Part shown: in pieces, positions 7,027 to 15,268 of the stretch
Layout of the letters: the number at the start of each line of letters is the position of its first letter
How positions within the stretch are numbered: the stretch's first letter is position 1
Assembly: GCA_038230275.1 (NCBI GenBank)
Contig: JBBRNO010000111.1
Span: 1 to 22,480, forward strand
Origin: JANXXV01 sp038230275
Lineage (GTDB): Bacteria; Acidobacteriota; Terriglobia; Bryobacterales; Bryobacteraceae
Reading direction: 5' to 3'
DNA: 22,480 nt
Program-made: the position numbers and the translations under genes
Notes under the pieces: model-generated
Databases searched by the model: none
Seen by the model: the letters and a program-made list of their open reading frames with translations, nothing else
What the model was told of the DNA's origin: nothing

Positions 7027-9813
7027 ATGCCTACGACCGAGGTACTTCAAAAGCTGCGGCCCGATCGGGATTTGCAATGTTACTTTGAGCGGCCTTCCGC
7101 CATTGCGGCGCTCAGTGGCGCCAGTGCGAGCGGATTCAAAGTGTCCGGCACGTGGCGGCAACAGTTCGATTGGACGGTGGTGGAATGGAACCGCGACAAT
7201 GTGTTCGAACATCCGGCATTCCGCAATCTACCCGACGGCGACCTTTCCGGCCTGACGCTGACGTACGACGAAACGCGGACGAACTGCATTGGGATGGACT
7301 CGGATTTATTCGCAACGGTGGACTGGCCGAGCCTGCGCATGTGGGCGTCCAGCAGCGGAGTGGAAAGGTTGTATAAGGTTCCGCTCAAGACTTACGCCAC
7401 GGCGTTGGAAGGAAGCTATCAGTGTGCAACAGCCGAGTTCTATCTGAGCGGCACACCCACCACAAACGACGTGATCGGTTTGGCGTTTCTTTCCGAGTTC
7501 GTGAGCCATCAGCTTTACTTTGACGACACGATTGAGAGCACTATCGATCAATTGGTGCTGCTGGTCGATGGTTTGCCGTCCGGAATGAAGGCACATAAGA
7601 TCGGGACCACGGGTATCCGGTTGGTCTACGCCGGGCCAGGACAGACTGAGGCGGACAGCATCACCGGAGTCAATGGCAATCGGGTCGGCGTCTATACGCT
7701 CAATTCGGGAAGCGGCACAATGTCTTGGGATGTGGTCTCCCAAAAGTTAAGCGGCGGCACGTCGCCCGGTAAATGGCGGGTGGCGCTTCCCTTCGCCGCG
7801 TTACAGGGGATCATCGTCCCGAATGCCGGCGAGACACCGGACCTAACGTTGCACGACGTGCCGGCTGCCGCGGTGCGGCGCATGCGATGGACCTACGCCG
7901 CGGCGATGCAAGAGTCCGCTTTCGCACGAAGTGAGTTCGAGGTGGCGCTCACGAATTGGACTGTTACCGGGACGAATCTCAACTACAGAATCGCGGGACC
8001 TGGAAGCCGCCGGATTGACGACGGTGACCTGAAGTCCATCGCCTATTCGGGAGCGTGGACTCCCCAACGGCCCTATAACTTTTCTGACGGTACCATCCGT
8101 TACACGAGGGCGAATGGCGCCGCGCTGACTTGCACATATCACGTGCCGCAGGGGCATGAGTTGTTTCTTGGGTCCCGCTATGTGGATTCCGGATGTGAGA
8201 TCAGTGTGGTGGTGGATGGTTCCGCTGCACGGGTAATCGACATGAGAATTCCCTCGGAAGACGTGCTCTGCCGAGTCTCGCTAGGCACGCTGGGTGCAGG
8301 CGATCACACGGTGAGCATCGCGCATCACGGCGTGGATGGAGCGTATTTCTATTTCGATTTTCTGGAAGTGGCTATCCCATCTAACACGTTGCCCGCTTTT
8401 GAAGCGCAACCGAAGCTCACGCTGGCCACCGATTGGGATACCGATCATAGTATCGCTCTGGCGCCGGAGAGAACCGCTTGGATGATCCACTCATTGGGGT
8501 TCGCTGGAAGGGTGAATCACTACGTGGGCGCGCTTTGGTTCTATGAACTGGTGTGTACGGGAAATGTTTACGCGTCGGGGTCCGTTACGTTTTCCGGGAC
8601 GCCCACAGCGGGCTCCAGTACCACGCTCTCCATTGGGCGCGTGGATCAGCCGTTGGTTGCGCCAGTGGTCTTGACGCATGTGAATCTGGTGGGCGATACG
8701 GCGGACTCGATCGCCAAGGCATTTGAGTATGAGTTGAACAATGGTTATACGGCTATTTGGGCCCATGCGGCCGGCAATGTGCTAACCATCCAGGCTCGGC
8801 GAATGGGAGCGGACGGCAATCAAGTGAGCTTGGCGGCGGCGGGTGCGGGCAGCTTCAGCGCTACCTGTTCCGGTACGGCGCTGGCGGATGGGTTTGAGGG
8901 TGAATGGCATACCGATCTGGCGGCCGGCGCCAAATTGAATCGCGCCGTTCGCGATTGGACGCGGAGCTTCTTCGCAGCAATACACGGGTATGGAATGGAC
9001 GGCGTGGCGGCCTTCAGTACGGAACTTCAGCATGGTGACCCGTCGTTGGCTGCCGGGATCGCCCAGCGCTATCCCAGCGGAAACGCGGTCACCTTGACCA
9101 CGCCCGCCATTCAGACGAACTTTTCCCCAACCAGCGCCGCGTTTTGGAAATATGTGCATCTTGAGATGGCCACGGTGATGCAGGAAGCAGGCATCCAACC
9201 TTACCTGCAATTCGGCGAAGTGCAGTGGTGGTATTTCCCCGATGATCATACTGGTTTGCCGTTCTACGATGCTTATACGAAGGCGCGGTTTCTAGCAGAG
9301 TTCGGGCGCGACATCGCAGTGATCACGAATAGCAGCGTACTGCCGTCGGCTTATCCGGATGAAGCGAATCTGCTGCCACGGTTGATTGGTGAATTCACCT
9401 CGGGAATCATGAGTTTTGTGCGCGCGACGATCTCGAACTGCCGCTTTGAGGTGTTGTATCCGCCGGATGTGAATGAGACGCCGTTCAATCGAGCGGTTAA
9501 TTTTCCCAGTACCTATTGGACACCGGCAGCGTTGGATTGTTTGAAGACGGAGAGCTTTACATACACCTATTCGCGCAACCTGGATTTGTCGCGGTCGTCG
9601 ATGGAATTTGGTAAAGCTTTCGGCTTTTCGCCCAGCAAGCGAAGCCATCTGGTTGGCATTAGCGACCCGATTGCTGCGTGGTTGAAAGAGGCCGGAATGG
9701 CGCAGGGCGAAGGCGTGGAGTCAGTGGTCCTCTTCGCGCTGGATCAGTTCTGCTTAATAGGATATCCATCGCCAGTCGACGGCGGGGCACGGCGGAGCAT
9801 TTCAATGGCGTGA
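7027..9813 (+). CDS. Large tail protein with beta-sandwich and TIM-barrel-like C-terminal domain
   Basis: A 928-residue protein starting at ATG 7027, two bases after the hub gene. Residues 1-230 are beta-rich and begin LRPDRDLQCYFERPSAIAAL. Residues about 340-455 look like a jelly-roll module (GAGDHTVSIAHHGVDGAYFYF). Residues about 475-928 resemble a glycosidase-type TIM barrel: VNHYVGALWFYEL, VAAFSTELQHGDP with Glu666, LQFGEVQWWYF with Glu731, and an IAVITNSSV strand. A roughly 110-residue beta module (about 508-625, GSVTFSGTPTAGSST to AGNVLTIQARRMGADGN), of a kind seen in other phage tail proteins, seems inserted in the barrel. From memory, homologues in soil Acidobacteriota have been labelled non-contractile tail sheath proteins; I could not check this. 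Adhesion or cell-wall/capsule hydrolysis are alternatives. It is the last tail gene. Confidence 0.6.
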   Translation: MPTTEVLQKLRPDRDLQCYFERPSAIAALSGASASGFKVSGTWRQQFDWTVVEWNRDNVFEHPAFRNLPDGDLSGLTLTYDETRTNCIGMDSDLFATVDWPSLRMWASSSGVERLYKVPLKTYATALEGSYQCATAEFYLSGTPTTNDVIGLAFLSEFVSHQLYFDDTIESTIDQLVLLVDGLPSGMKAHKIGTTGIRLVYAGPGQTEADSITGVNGNRVGVYTLNSGSGTMSWDVVSQKLSGGTSPGKWRVALPFAALQGIIVPNAGETPDLTLHDVPAAAVRRMRWTYAAAMQESAFARSEFEVALTNWTVTGTNLNYRIAGPGSRRIDDGDLKSIAYSGAWTPQRPYNFSDGTIRYTRANGAALTCTYHVPQGHELFLGSRYVDSGCEISVVVDGSAARVIDMRIPSEDVLCRVSLGTLGAGDHTVSIAHHGVDGAYFYFDFLEVAIPSNTLPAFEAQPKLTLATDWDTDHSIALAPERTAWMIHSLGFAGRVNHYVGALWFYELVCTGNVYASGSVTFSGTPTAGSSTTLSIGRVDQPLVAPVVLTHVNLVGDTADSIAKAFEYELNNGYTAIWAHAAGNVLTIQARRMGADGNQVSLAAAGAGSFSATCSGTALADGFEGEWHTDLAAGAKLNRAVRDWTRSFFAAIHGYGMDGVAAFSTELQHGDPSLAAGIAQRYPSGNAVTLTTPAIQTNFSPTSAAFWKYVHLEMATVMQEAGIQPYLQFGEVQWWYFPDDHTGLPFYDAYTKARFLAEFGRDIAVITNSSVLPSAYPDEANLLPRLIGEFTSGIMSFVRATISNCRFEVLYPPDVNETPFNRAVNFPSTYWTPAALDCLKTESFTYTYSRNLDLSRSSMEFGKAFGFSPSKRSHLVGISDPIAAWLKEAGMAQGEGVESVVLFALDQFCLIGYPSPVDGGARRSISMA

Positions 9814-9829
9814 TCGACCCGCGGGGCGG

Positions 9830-9842
9830 TATAGTTGGGGAG
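9830..9842 (+). promoter_or_regulatory. Candidate -10 element and ribosome binding site before the Wzt-like gene
   Basis: TATAGT lies at 9830-9835 and GGGGAG at 9837-9842, six bases before the GTG at 9849. No good -35 is present at the standard distance, so the promoter call is weak; the ribosome binding site is what fixes the chosen start. Confidence 0.3.
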
Positions 9843-9848
9843 TCTACC

Positions 9849-11075
9849 GTGGTCCTCGTTCAAAACGTATCGAAGCTGTACCGGCTCTATAATCGCCCTT
9901 CCGATCGACTCTTTGAATTGCTGCCGTTTCGAAAAACGCCCTTACACGCAAACTTCTGGGCGTTGAAGAACGTCAGCTTCACGGTTGAGCCCGGGGAGAT
10001 TCTGGGCATCGTGGGTCCGAACGGATCTGGCAAAAGCACGTTGCTTCAAGTGGTGAGCGGCATCCTTCGGCCCACCACCGGACGTGTTTCCATTGAGGGC
10101 CGCGTGGCCGCGCTTTTGGAACTGGGCGCGGGGTTCAATCCTGATTTTTCCGGTCGCGAGAACGTGTTTCTGAACAGCGAAATCATGGGCCTTTCGCGCA
10201 AGCACACCGAACGGATTTTTCCATCCATCCAGAAGTTCGCTGATATTGGCGATTTCATCGACCGTCCAGTGAAGGAATATTCCAGCGGCATGTATGTGCG
10301 GCTGGCATTTGCCACGGCTATTCACGTGGAGCCCGACATTTTGATTGTGGATGAGGCGCTGGCGGTGGGTGATGCCATCTTCGCGAACCGCTGTTTGCAG
10401 AAGCTGGAAGAGTTGAAAGAACGAAAGGTTACCATTCTTTTCGTCTCCCATGATTTGGGGTTAGTGAAGCGATTGTGCCACCGAGCCATCCTGATGACGA
10501 AGGGTGAGGTGCTTTGCGAAGGAAAGCCGTCGGAAGTGGTGAATCGTTATGTGGGGCTGGTTCACGAAAAGGACGGTGCGCCACAGGTGACGGAGGCGCT
10601 GATCGGAGATTTCCGGCACGGCGACGCCGCCAGTAGGATCACGGCCGTGGAAGTATTGAACAGCGAAGGCGTAGTGACGAACACGCTTCGCAGCGGCGAA
10701 TCGGTGCGCGTGCGCATTGAGGCTCGCTTCGATAACGACGTACACAATCCAATTGTTGGGATGCTCATCCGCAACCGCCTGGGGATTGAGATTTTCGGCA
10801 CGAACACGCGGATTGAAGGCATAGATCTGGGCTCACTCCGGCGCGGGGATGTTTTGGATGTTGAGTTTGAATTTCTGTGCATGCTCACGCGGCAGGAGTA
10901 CACGGTGACCGTGGCCACGCAGCACCGCGACGGATCCAGCCAGGATTGGTTGGACGATGTTTTACAGTTCACGGTGGTGGATGATAAAGATAAAGCAGGA
11001 GTCGCGAATTTAAAGACCGACGTCCGTTGGCGCGTGAATCCTATCCCAAGCGAGAAGGCATTGCTATCGAAATGA
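9849..11075 (+). CDS. ABC transporter ATP-binding subunit, Wzt type (polysaccharide export)
   Basis: With start GTG 9849, the protein has 408 residues; longer in-frame starts would overlap the tail gene and lack a ribosome binding site. The nucleotide-binding domain is complete: Walker A GPNGSGKST (56-64), signature YSSGM (144-148), Walker B ILIVDEALAVGD (164-175) and H-loop His201. The spacing and the short signature are typical of the Wzt/TagH/KpsT polysaccharide-export group. A C-terminal beta-sandwich (about 260-395, with LRSGESVRVRIEARF and GIEIFGTNTRIEG) matches the Wzt C-terminal domain that recognises the modified end of an O-antigen chain. The enzyme would power export of a lipid-linked glycan across the inner membrane together with a Wzm permease, but no permease or glycosyltransferase is visible here. 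Its stop overlaps the start of the next gene (ATGA). Confidence 0.88.
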   Translation: MVLVQNVSKLYRLYNRPSDRLFELLPFRKTPLHANFWALKNVSFTVEPGEILGIVGPNGSGKSTLLQVVSGILRPTTGRVSIEGRVAALLELGAGFNPDFSGRENVFLNSEIMGLSRKHTERIFPSIQKFADIGDFIDRPVKEYSSGMYVRLAFATAIHVEPDILIVDEALAVGDAIFANRCLQKLEELKERKVTILFVSHDLGLVKRLCHRAILMTKGEVLCEGKPSEVVNRYVGLVHEKDGAPQVTEALIGDFRHGDAASRITAVEVLNSEGVVTNTLRSGESVRVRIEARFDNDVHNPIVGMLIRNRLGIEIFGTNTRIEGIDLGSLRRGDVLDVEFEFLCMLTRQEYTVTVATQHRDGSSQDWLDDVLQFTVVDDKDKAGVANLKTDVRWRVNPIPSEKALLSK

Positions 11076-12238
11076 AACTTAAAGAAATTCAAGCGGCACT
11101 ACGGGAAGAGGGCCTGGACGGCTGGCTCTTCTTCGATCATCATGTGCGGGATTTACTGTCGTACCGCGTGCTTGGCTTAGATCCGGAAGGCCATTACACG
11201 CGGCGCTGGTATTACTACATTCCGGCCGAAGGCGAGCCAACCGGCCTGCTGCACCGTGTGGAACCGCATTCACTGGCCGCGCTTCCCGGAAAGATGCGCT
11301 ACTACTCGCGCTGGACCGAACATGCCGCCGAACTGCAGACCATGCTGCAACACGTGAAACGCGTGGCAATGCAATATTCGCCGAACTGCGCGGTGCCGTA
11401 TGTATCCATGGTGGACGCGGGCACGGTGGAACTCATCCGCGGCTTTGGTGTCGACGTTGTAAGTTCAGCCAACCTGATCCAGTTGTTTGAAGCACGATGG
11501 ACGGAGGCTCAACTGGCATCGCACCTGGAAGCCGGACGCCGTATGGATGCGCACCGGAGCGCGGCATTCCGTTGGATCGGTGAACACCTGCGCAACGGCG
11601 AGCCGGTCACGGAACTGGACGTTCAGCGGTTTCTGCGCCACACATTCGCCGGTTCGGGACTTGTGACGGATCACGGGCCGATTGTAGCGGTGAATGCGAA
11701 TGCCTCGGATCCGCATTATGGTCCAACCGAACAAAAGCACAGCGAAATCCGCAAGGGCGATGTGGTGCTGATCGACATGTGGGCGAAGTTGGATGAGCCG
11801 GACAGTACCTATTACGACATCACGTGGACTGGATTTTGTGGAGCGGAACCGCGGACGGAAGTGGTTCGTGTTTTTGACGTAGTGAGCCAGGCGCGCGATA
11901 AAGCGATTGCCTGCGCGAAGAAGGCTCTCAGCCAGCCGCTGTGTGGATTCGACGTTGACGATGCCGCGCGCGGGCATATCACCGAGAACGGATTCGGACA
12001 ATACTTTGTACACCGCACCGGGCATTCCATCGGAACCGACGTTCATGGCACCGGCGCGAATATGGACAATTTCGAAACACATGACGACCGGCGTATCATC
12101 CCGCGAACATGCTTCTCGGTAGAGCCCGGCGTCTATCTGCCTGAGTTCGGAATCCGGTCGGAAGTGAACGTCTATGTTTCCGAGACCGACGCCTTGGTTA
12201 CGGGTGAGATTCAGCGTGAACTGGTAATCATCGGTTAG
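11072..12238 (+). CDS. M24-family metallopeptidase (Xaa-Pro aminopeptidase-like)
   Basis: A 388-residue protein starting at ATG 11072, overlapping the Wzt stop by four bases, so it is probably translationally coupled. The N-terminal 140 residues form a creatinase/prolidase N-like domain. The C-terminal pita-bread domain has all five expected metal ligands: Asp235 (IDMWAKLD), Asp249 (YYDITWTGF), His318 (HRTGHSIG), Glu351 (SVEPGVY) and Glu364 (RSEVNVYV). It has no signal peptide, so it should act in the cytoplasm, releasing an N-terminal residue before proline or splitting Xaa-Pro dipeptides. Why it is coupled to a glycan exporter is unclear; shared transcription may be incidental. The annotated function is at family level only, since substrate cannot be read from sequence. 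Confidence 0.88.
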   Translation: MKLKEIQAALREEGLDGWLFFDHHVRDLLSYRVLGLDPEGHYTRRWYYYIPAEGEPTGLLHRVEPHSLAALPGKMRYYSRWTEHAAELQTMLQHVKRVAMQYSPNCAVPYVSMVDAGTVELIRGFGVDVVSSANLIQLFEARWTEAQLASHLEAGRRMDAHRSAAFRWIGEHLRNGEPVTELDVQRFLRHTFAGSGLVTDHGPIVAVNANASDPHYGPTEQKHSEIRKGDVVLIDMWAKLDEPDSTYYDITWTGFCGAEPRTEVVRVFDVVSQARDKAIACAKKALSQPLCGFDVDDAARGHITENGFGQYFVHRTGHSIGTDVHGTGANMDNFETHDDRRIIPRTCFSVEPGVYLPEFGIRSEVNVYVSETDALVTGEIQRELVIIG

Positions 12239-12262
12239 TCCCAGCGACGCCTCAAAAATCGC

Positions 12263-12293
12263 TTGACATATTCCCATATGGGAATGTTATTAT
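12263..12293 (+). promoter_or_regulatory. Promoter of the ArsR-SRPBCC operon with embedded operator palindrome
   Basis: TTGACA (12263-12268) is a perfect -35. TATTAT (12288-12293) is a good -10 at a 19-nt spacer, with GTTATT (12286-12291) as the 17-nt alternative. Between them lies a perfect 16-bp palindrome ATTCCCATATGGGAAT (12270-12285), well placed for a dimeric ArsR protein to block RNA polymerase. Transcription would start at or within a base or two of the GTG at 12300. Confidence 0.8.
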
Positions 12294-12299
12294 ATTTTC

Positions 12300-12668
12300 G
12301 TGCCTCGCGCAGCCACGACATCCGATTCCTTCAACGCAGTTGCTGAACCCAGAAGACGCGAAATCCTGACCTATCTCGCGCCGCAGGAGCGCCCGGTCGG
12401 GGATATCGTATCCGCGTTGCGCATGGAGCAGCCTTCCGTCTCAAAACACCTTCGCGTCCTGTTGGAGGTCGGGTTGGTCGATGTCCGCCGCGACGGCCGC
12501 AGAATGCTCTATCGTACGAACGCCGAAGCCATCCGCCCGCTGCACCAGTGGACCAGTACATTTGAGCGCTTCTGGCAGCATCAATTGCATCGAGTCAAGG
12601 AGCGCGCCGAGCGGATGGCAGATCCGCACAAGAGTAAACCCGCAAGTCCCCCAAAGGAGAAATCATGA
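12300..12668 (+). CDS. ArsR-family winged-helix transcriptional regulator
   Basis: A 122-residue protein starting at GTG 12300. There is no Shine-Dalgarno sequence and the -10 hexamer ends six bases upstream, so the mRNA is probably leaderless. The winged helix spans about residues 10-85: PRRREILTYL, the recognition-helix region QPSVSKHLRVLLEVGLV, then the wing VRRDGRRMLYR. The C-terminal part is basic and helical (FERFWQHQLHRVKERAER) with a Lys/Pro-rich tail. It has no cysteine at all, so it is not a thiol-based metal sensor of the ArsR/SmtB type; it belongs to the common subgroup paired with SRPBCC/AHSA1 proteins. It is expected to repress its own operon through the palindrome at 12270-12285. 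Its stop overlaps the next start (ATGA, 12665-12668). Confidence 0.9.
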   Translation: MPRAATTSDSFNAVAEPRRREILTYLAPQERPVGDIVSALRMEQPSVSKHLRVLLEVGLVDVRRDGRRMLYRTNAEAIRPLHQWTSTFERFWQHQLHRVKERAERMADPHKSKPASPPKEKS

Positions 12669-13120
12669 GCACCGCAGTACAAGCCATTCAAAATTTGACC
12701 TTGTCCATCACCGAAGAGATTTACGTCCGCGCCTCTCTGGACGCAACATTCACCGCGCTGTTGGAAGAGATGGGGCCGCACAATGAGGCCGGCGGCAAAC
12801 CGATGCCGATGAAACTGGAGGCGTGGCCGGGTGGCAGGTGGTATCGTGACTTGGGCGGCGACAACGGTCATTTTTGGGGACACGTACAAGCAATCAGGCG
12901 TCCGGAGCTGCTGGAAATAACCGGCCCGCTGTTCATGTCTTATCCGGCCATCTCCAACTTGCAGTACCGCCTCAGTGAGACAGACGGAGGCACGCTGATC
13001 AAGTTCCGGCACACCGCGCTCGGTCTTATTCAGGACGATCACCGGGCCGGTGTTTCCAAAGGTTGGAGCAGCATTCACGCCCGCGTCCTGGCCAGAGCGG
13101 AAGCTGGCAACGCAAAGTGA
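12665..13120 (+). CDS. SRPBCC-domain protein (AHSA1-like)
   Basis: A 151-residue protein starting at ATG 12665 with AGGAG about six bases upstream, overlapping the ArsR stop. It fits the START-like ligand-binding fold: an N-terminal strand (LTLSITEEIYVRASLDATFTAL), the turn PGGRWYRDLGGDNGHFWGHV, the strand ELLEITGPLF, then GTLIKFRHTALG and a final long helix (GVSKGWSSIHARVLARAEA). Such proteins have a hydrophobic cavity for a small molecule. Genes for an ArsR regulator and an SRPBCC protein are found together in many bacteria; the SRPBCC protein may bind or clear the inducer, but the ligand is not known. It is likely controlled by the ArsR regulator upstream. Confidence 0.85.
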   Translation: MSTAVQAIQNLTLSITEEIYVRASLDATFTALLEEMGPHNEAGGKPMPMKLEAWPGGRWYRDLGGDNGHFWGHVQAIRRPELLEITGPLFMSYPAISNLQYRLSETDGGTLIKFRHTALGLIQDDHRAGVSKGWSSIHARVLARAEAGNAK

Positions 13121-13199
13121 ATCGATCATGGCAAGCAAACAAGTAGAACATCCGCAGGTTGTCTCGGTGATCTACGGCTGCGGCGCGGATGAAAACGCG

Positions 13200-13228
13200 T
13201 TCGCGTGAACGCCGAGTTGTAGTACGAT
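13200..13228 (+). promoter_or_regulatory. Candidate promoter of the PQQ-like propeller gene
   Basis: TACGAT (13223-13228) ends seven bases before the ATG at 13236. The -35 position (TTCGCG, 13200-13205, 17-nt spacer) is weak, with three of six matches. No ribosome binding site is present, so the start would be leaderless or nearly so. Confidence 0.4.
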
Positions 13229-13235
13229 TTCCAAC

Positions 13236-14774
13236 ATGAGACTTTCAGTTGTCGCGGCGGCGTCCGTGTGCTTGATCGGGATTGCGTTCGGTGGCGAGTG
13301 GCATACGTTCGGCGGCAATCCGCAGCGGACCGGTTTCGCCAAAGACGAAACGAAGATCAATAAAGACAGCGTCAAGGGGATGAAGCTGCAGTGGCAGGCG
13401 AAGCTCGACAATGAATTCAAAGATCTGAACTCGCTTACGGTGCCGGTGATCGCCATCAACCTCCCCACCACCACTGGGTTCAAGGACATCGTGATTGTGG
13501 CTGGAGCGTCCGACACGGTTTTCGGCCTGGATGCGGACACTGGGAAAGTTCTGTGGCATAAAAAGATGCAGATTGACGGCACGCCCAAAAATCCGCAGGG
13601 CGGTTGGCTCTGTCCCAACGCGTTGAACGCAACACCTGTCATCGATAAGAAGGCCCGAACCGTCTACGTGCTGGCCAGCGACGGCAAATTGCATTCGTTC
13701 AATTTCATCAATGGCGAGGACGTGGCGCCTCCGGCGCAATTCACGCCGCCCTTCGCAAAGACGTGGAGCCTCAATCTTGTGGACGGTACCATGTACACCA
13801 CCATTTCACAGGGCTGTAACGGAGCCCGGTCGGCCGTGTACGCCATGAACCTGACCGATGCGAAGCGTCCGGTGGCGATGTTTCTATCGAGCCCCACCGG
13901 CGGCGCCGGAATCTGGGGGAGGGCAGGCGCGGCCATCACGTCATCCGGCACGCTGATTGCGGAAACAGGCGACGGCGCCTACGATGCCGCTGCCGGAAAG
14001 TATCCCGATACGTTTCTCGGATTGTCCTCGAAAGATTTGAAGCTGATGGATTACTATACTCCGGCAAATCGCGCCTGGATTACCAAGAAAGACCTCGACA
14101 TGGGTAATATGAGCCCGGTGATATTCCCCTTCCAGCAATGGGAACTGGCCGCCGGGGCGGGCAAGGAGGGTGTGATCTTTCTTCTCGACACCAAATCCTT
14201 GGGTGGCGCCGATCATCGCACGCCGCTATTCCGCAGCCCGCTTTACGCAAACGAAGCCGTCGACTTTGCCAGCCGCGGATTTTGGGGCGCCATGGCGGCG
14301 TACACCGATGCAAAGAATACCACCTGGCTTTTGTTGCCAGCCTGGGGACCGCAAGCCGCGGAGTCGCCCGCCTTTCCATCCATCAATGGTCCGGCGCCCG
14401 GCGGCAGCATCATGGCATTTAAGTTGGATGTGAAGGATGGCAAGCCTGTACTTTCACCCGCTTGGCGATCGCGCGATATGGAGATGCCGGAACCTCCGGT
14501 GGTTGCCAACGGCGTAGTGTTCGCGGTTTCCAGCGGCGAGAATACGCGGCAGGTGGATAGCGGCGGCAGATTGTTAACGTCGAAGGAGCGCGCCACCACG
14601 CCGGTGGGCAATGCGACGCTCTACGCGCTTGATGCCGACACGGGCAAAGAGCTGTTCTCCAGCGGCAAGACCATGCCGGGTTTCACCCACTTCAGCGGAC
14701 TGGCCATCTCCGAAGGCCGCGTTTACGTAGTGACGCACGACTCCATTTTGTATGCCTTCGGAGTTTCAGACTAG
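13236..14774 (+). CDS. Secreted PQQ-binding-like beta-propeller protein
   Basis: A 512-residue protein starting at ATG 13236. Residues 1-19 form a signal peptide (MRLSVVAAASVCLIGIAFG). The mature chain opens with WHTFGGNPQRTGFA, typical of PQQ_2/PQQ-like quinoprotein propellers. Blade repeats follow, for example VFGLDADTGKVLWHKKM, TVYVLASDGKLHSF, ATLYALDADTGKELF and RVYVVTHDSILYAFG. It lacks a cytochrome CxxCH motif and any clear dehydrogenase disulfide pair, so enzyme activity is not supported; it may be a structural or binding propeller in the periplasm. Its TAG stop (14772-14774) overlaps the stop of the convergent DinB gene. A neighbouring leaderless promoter is proposed at 13200-13228. 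Confidence 0.8.
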   Translation: MRLSVVAAASVCLIGIAFGGEWHTFGGNPQRTGFAKDETKINKDSVKGMKLQWQAKLDNEFKDLNSLTVPVIAINLPTTTGFKDIVIVAGASDTVFGLDADTGKVLWHKKMQIDGTPKNPQGGWLCPNALNATPVIDKKARTVYVLASDGKLHSFNFINGEDVAPPAQFTPPFAKTWSLNLVDGTMYTTISQGCNGARSAVYAMNLTDAKRPVAMFLSSPTGGAGIWGRAGAAITSSGTLIAETGDGAYDAAAGKYPDTFLGLSSKDLKLMDYYTPANRAWITKKDLDMGNMSPVIFPFQQWELAAGAGKEGVIFLLDTKSLGGADHRTPLFRSPLYANEAVDFASRGFWGAMAAYTDAKNTTWLLLPAWGPQAAESPAFPSINGPAPGGSIMAFKLDVKDGKPVLSPAWRSRDMEMPEPPVVANGVVFAVSSGENTRQVDSGGRLLTSKERATTPVGNATLYALDADTGKELFSSGKTMPGFTHFSGLAISEGRVYVVTHDSILYAFGVSD

Positions 14775-15268
14775 CCGCTGGCGAGTACGATCTTCGCCGT
14801 CACAATGGCTTGCCCCACATGCCGCTGCGTATGCTCGGAGATGTGGATCAACAGGCCGATCACCGTGGTGGGCAGCGCCTTTCGGCCAACCTGCCGGGCT
14901 TCGGTGAACGTGGCGGGATCCATCGCGCGAATCGCCGCTTCAGCCTCTTGCAGCACGCGGTGCAGCACGGACAAAAGACTCTCGATCGAATCCCCCGCAT
15001 CGAACTCATGCTTCAGCGCGTCCAACTGAACTTCGTTTAGTGACTGGCCCAAAGCATACGTCATCAAGCGATCAACGCTGCCCCCAATGTGCCTGATTTG
15101 AAATCCTACGGGCGCCAGCCCTTGCGGACGCGCCCACGTTTGCGCGGCGCTCAGGGCGGCGGTGAATTTCGTCAAATCTTCCATCGCGTGCTGAAAAGAA
15201 TACAGCACCGGCGCGATGAACGGATTCGTGTCTTTCAACGTGCCTCGGAGCCAGGGTTCAGGGATCAT
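14771..15268 (-). CDS. DinB-family putative metal-dependent protein
   Basis: With ATG at 15268 (minus strand) the protein has 165 residues; an upstream ATG at 15316 would add 16 residues without any family character. The four-helix-bundle DinB pattern is present, with the likely metal triad His60 (QIRHIGGSVDRL), His146 and His150 (HISEHTQRHVGQA). DinB-like proteins include thiol-dependent transferases and proteins of unknown activity; which applies here cannot be read from sequence. The end of the gene overlaps the PQQ-like gene by four bases. A weak -10-like TAGGTT lies at 15282-15277, eight bases before the start, and no ribosome binding site is clear. Confidence 0.8.
   Translation of the reverse strand: MIPEPWLRGTLKDTNPFIAPVLYSFQHAMEDLTKFTAALSAAQTWARPQGLAPVGFQIRHIGGSVDRLMTYALGQSLNEVQLDALKHEFDAGDSIESLLSVLHRVLQEAEAAIRAMDPATFTEARQVGRKALPTTVIGLLIHISEHTQRHVGQAIVTAKIVLASG

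Noticed and set aside
9678..9848. Longer N-terminus for the Wzt-like protein
   Set aside because: It would overlap the tail gene by about 135 bases in another frame, has no ATP-binding-domain character, and the GTG at 9849 has GGGGAG six bases away.
9813..9849. Prophage attachment site at the tail module boundary
   Set aside because: No direct repeat, tRNA end or integrase was found in the window to support an att site.
13128..13208. 26-codon open frame after the SRPBCC gene
   Set aside because: It starts at an ATG without a ribosome binding site and has no recognisable motif. It may be a remnant but cannot be supported.
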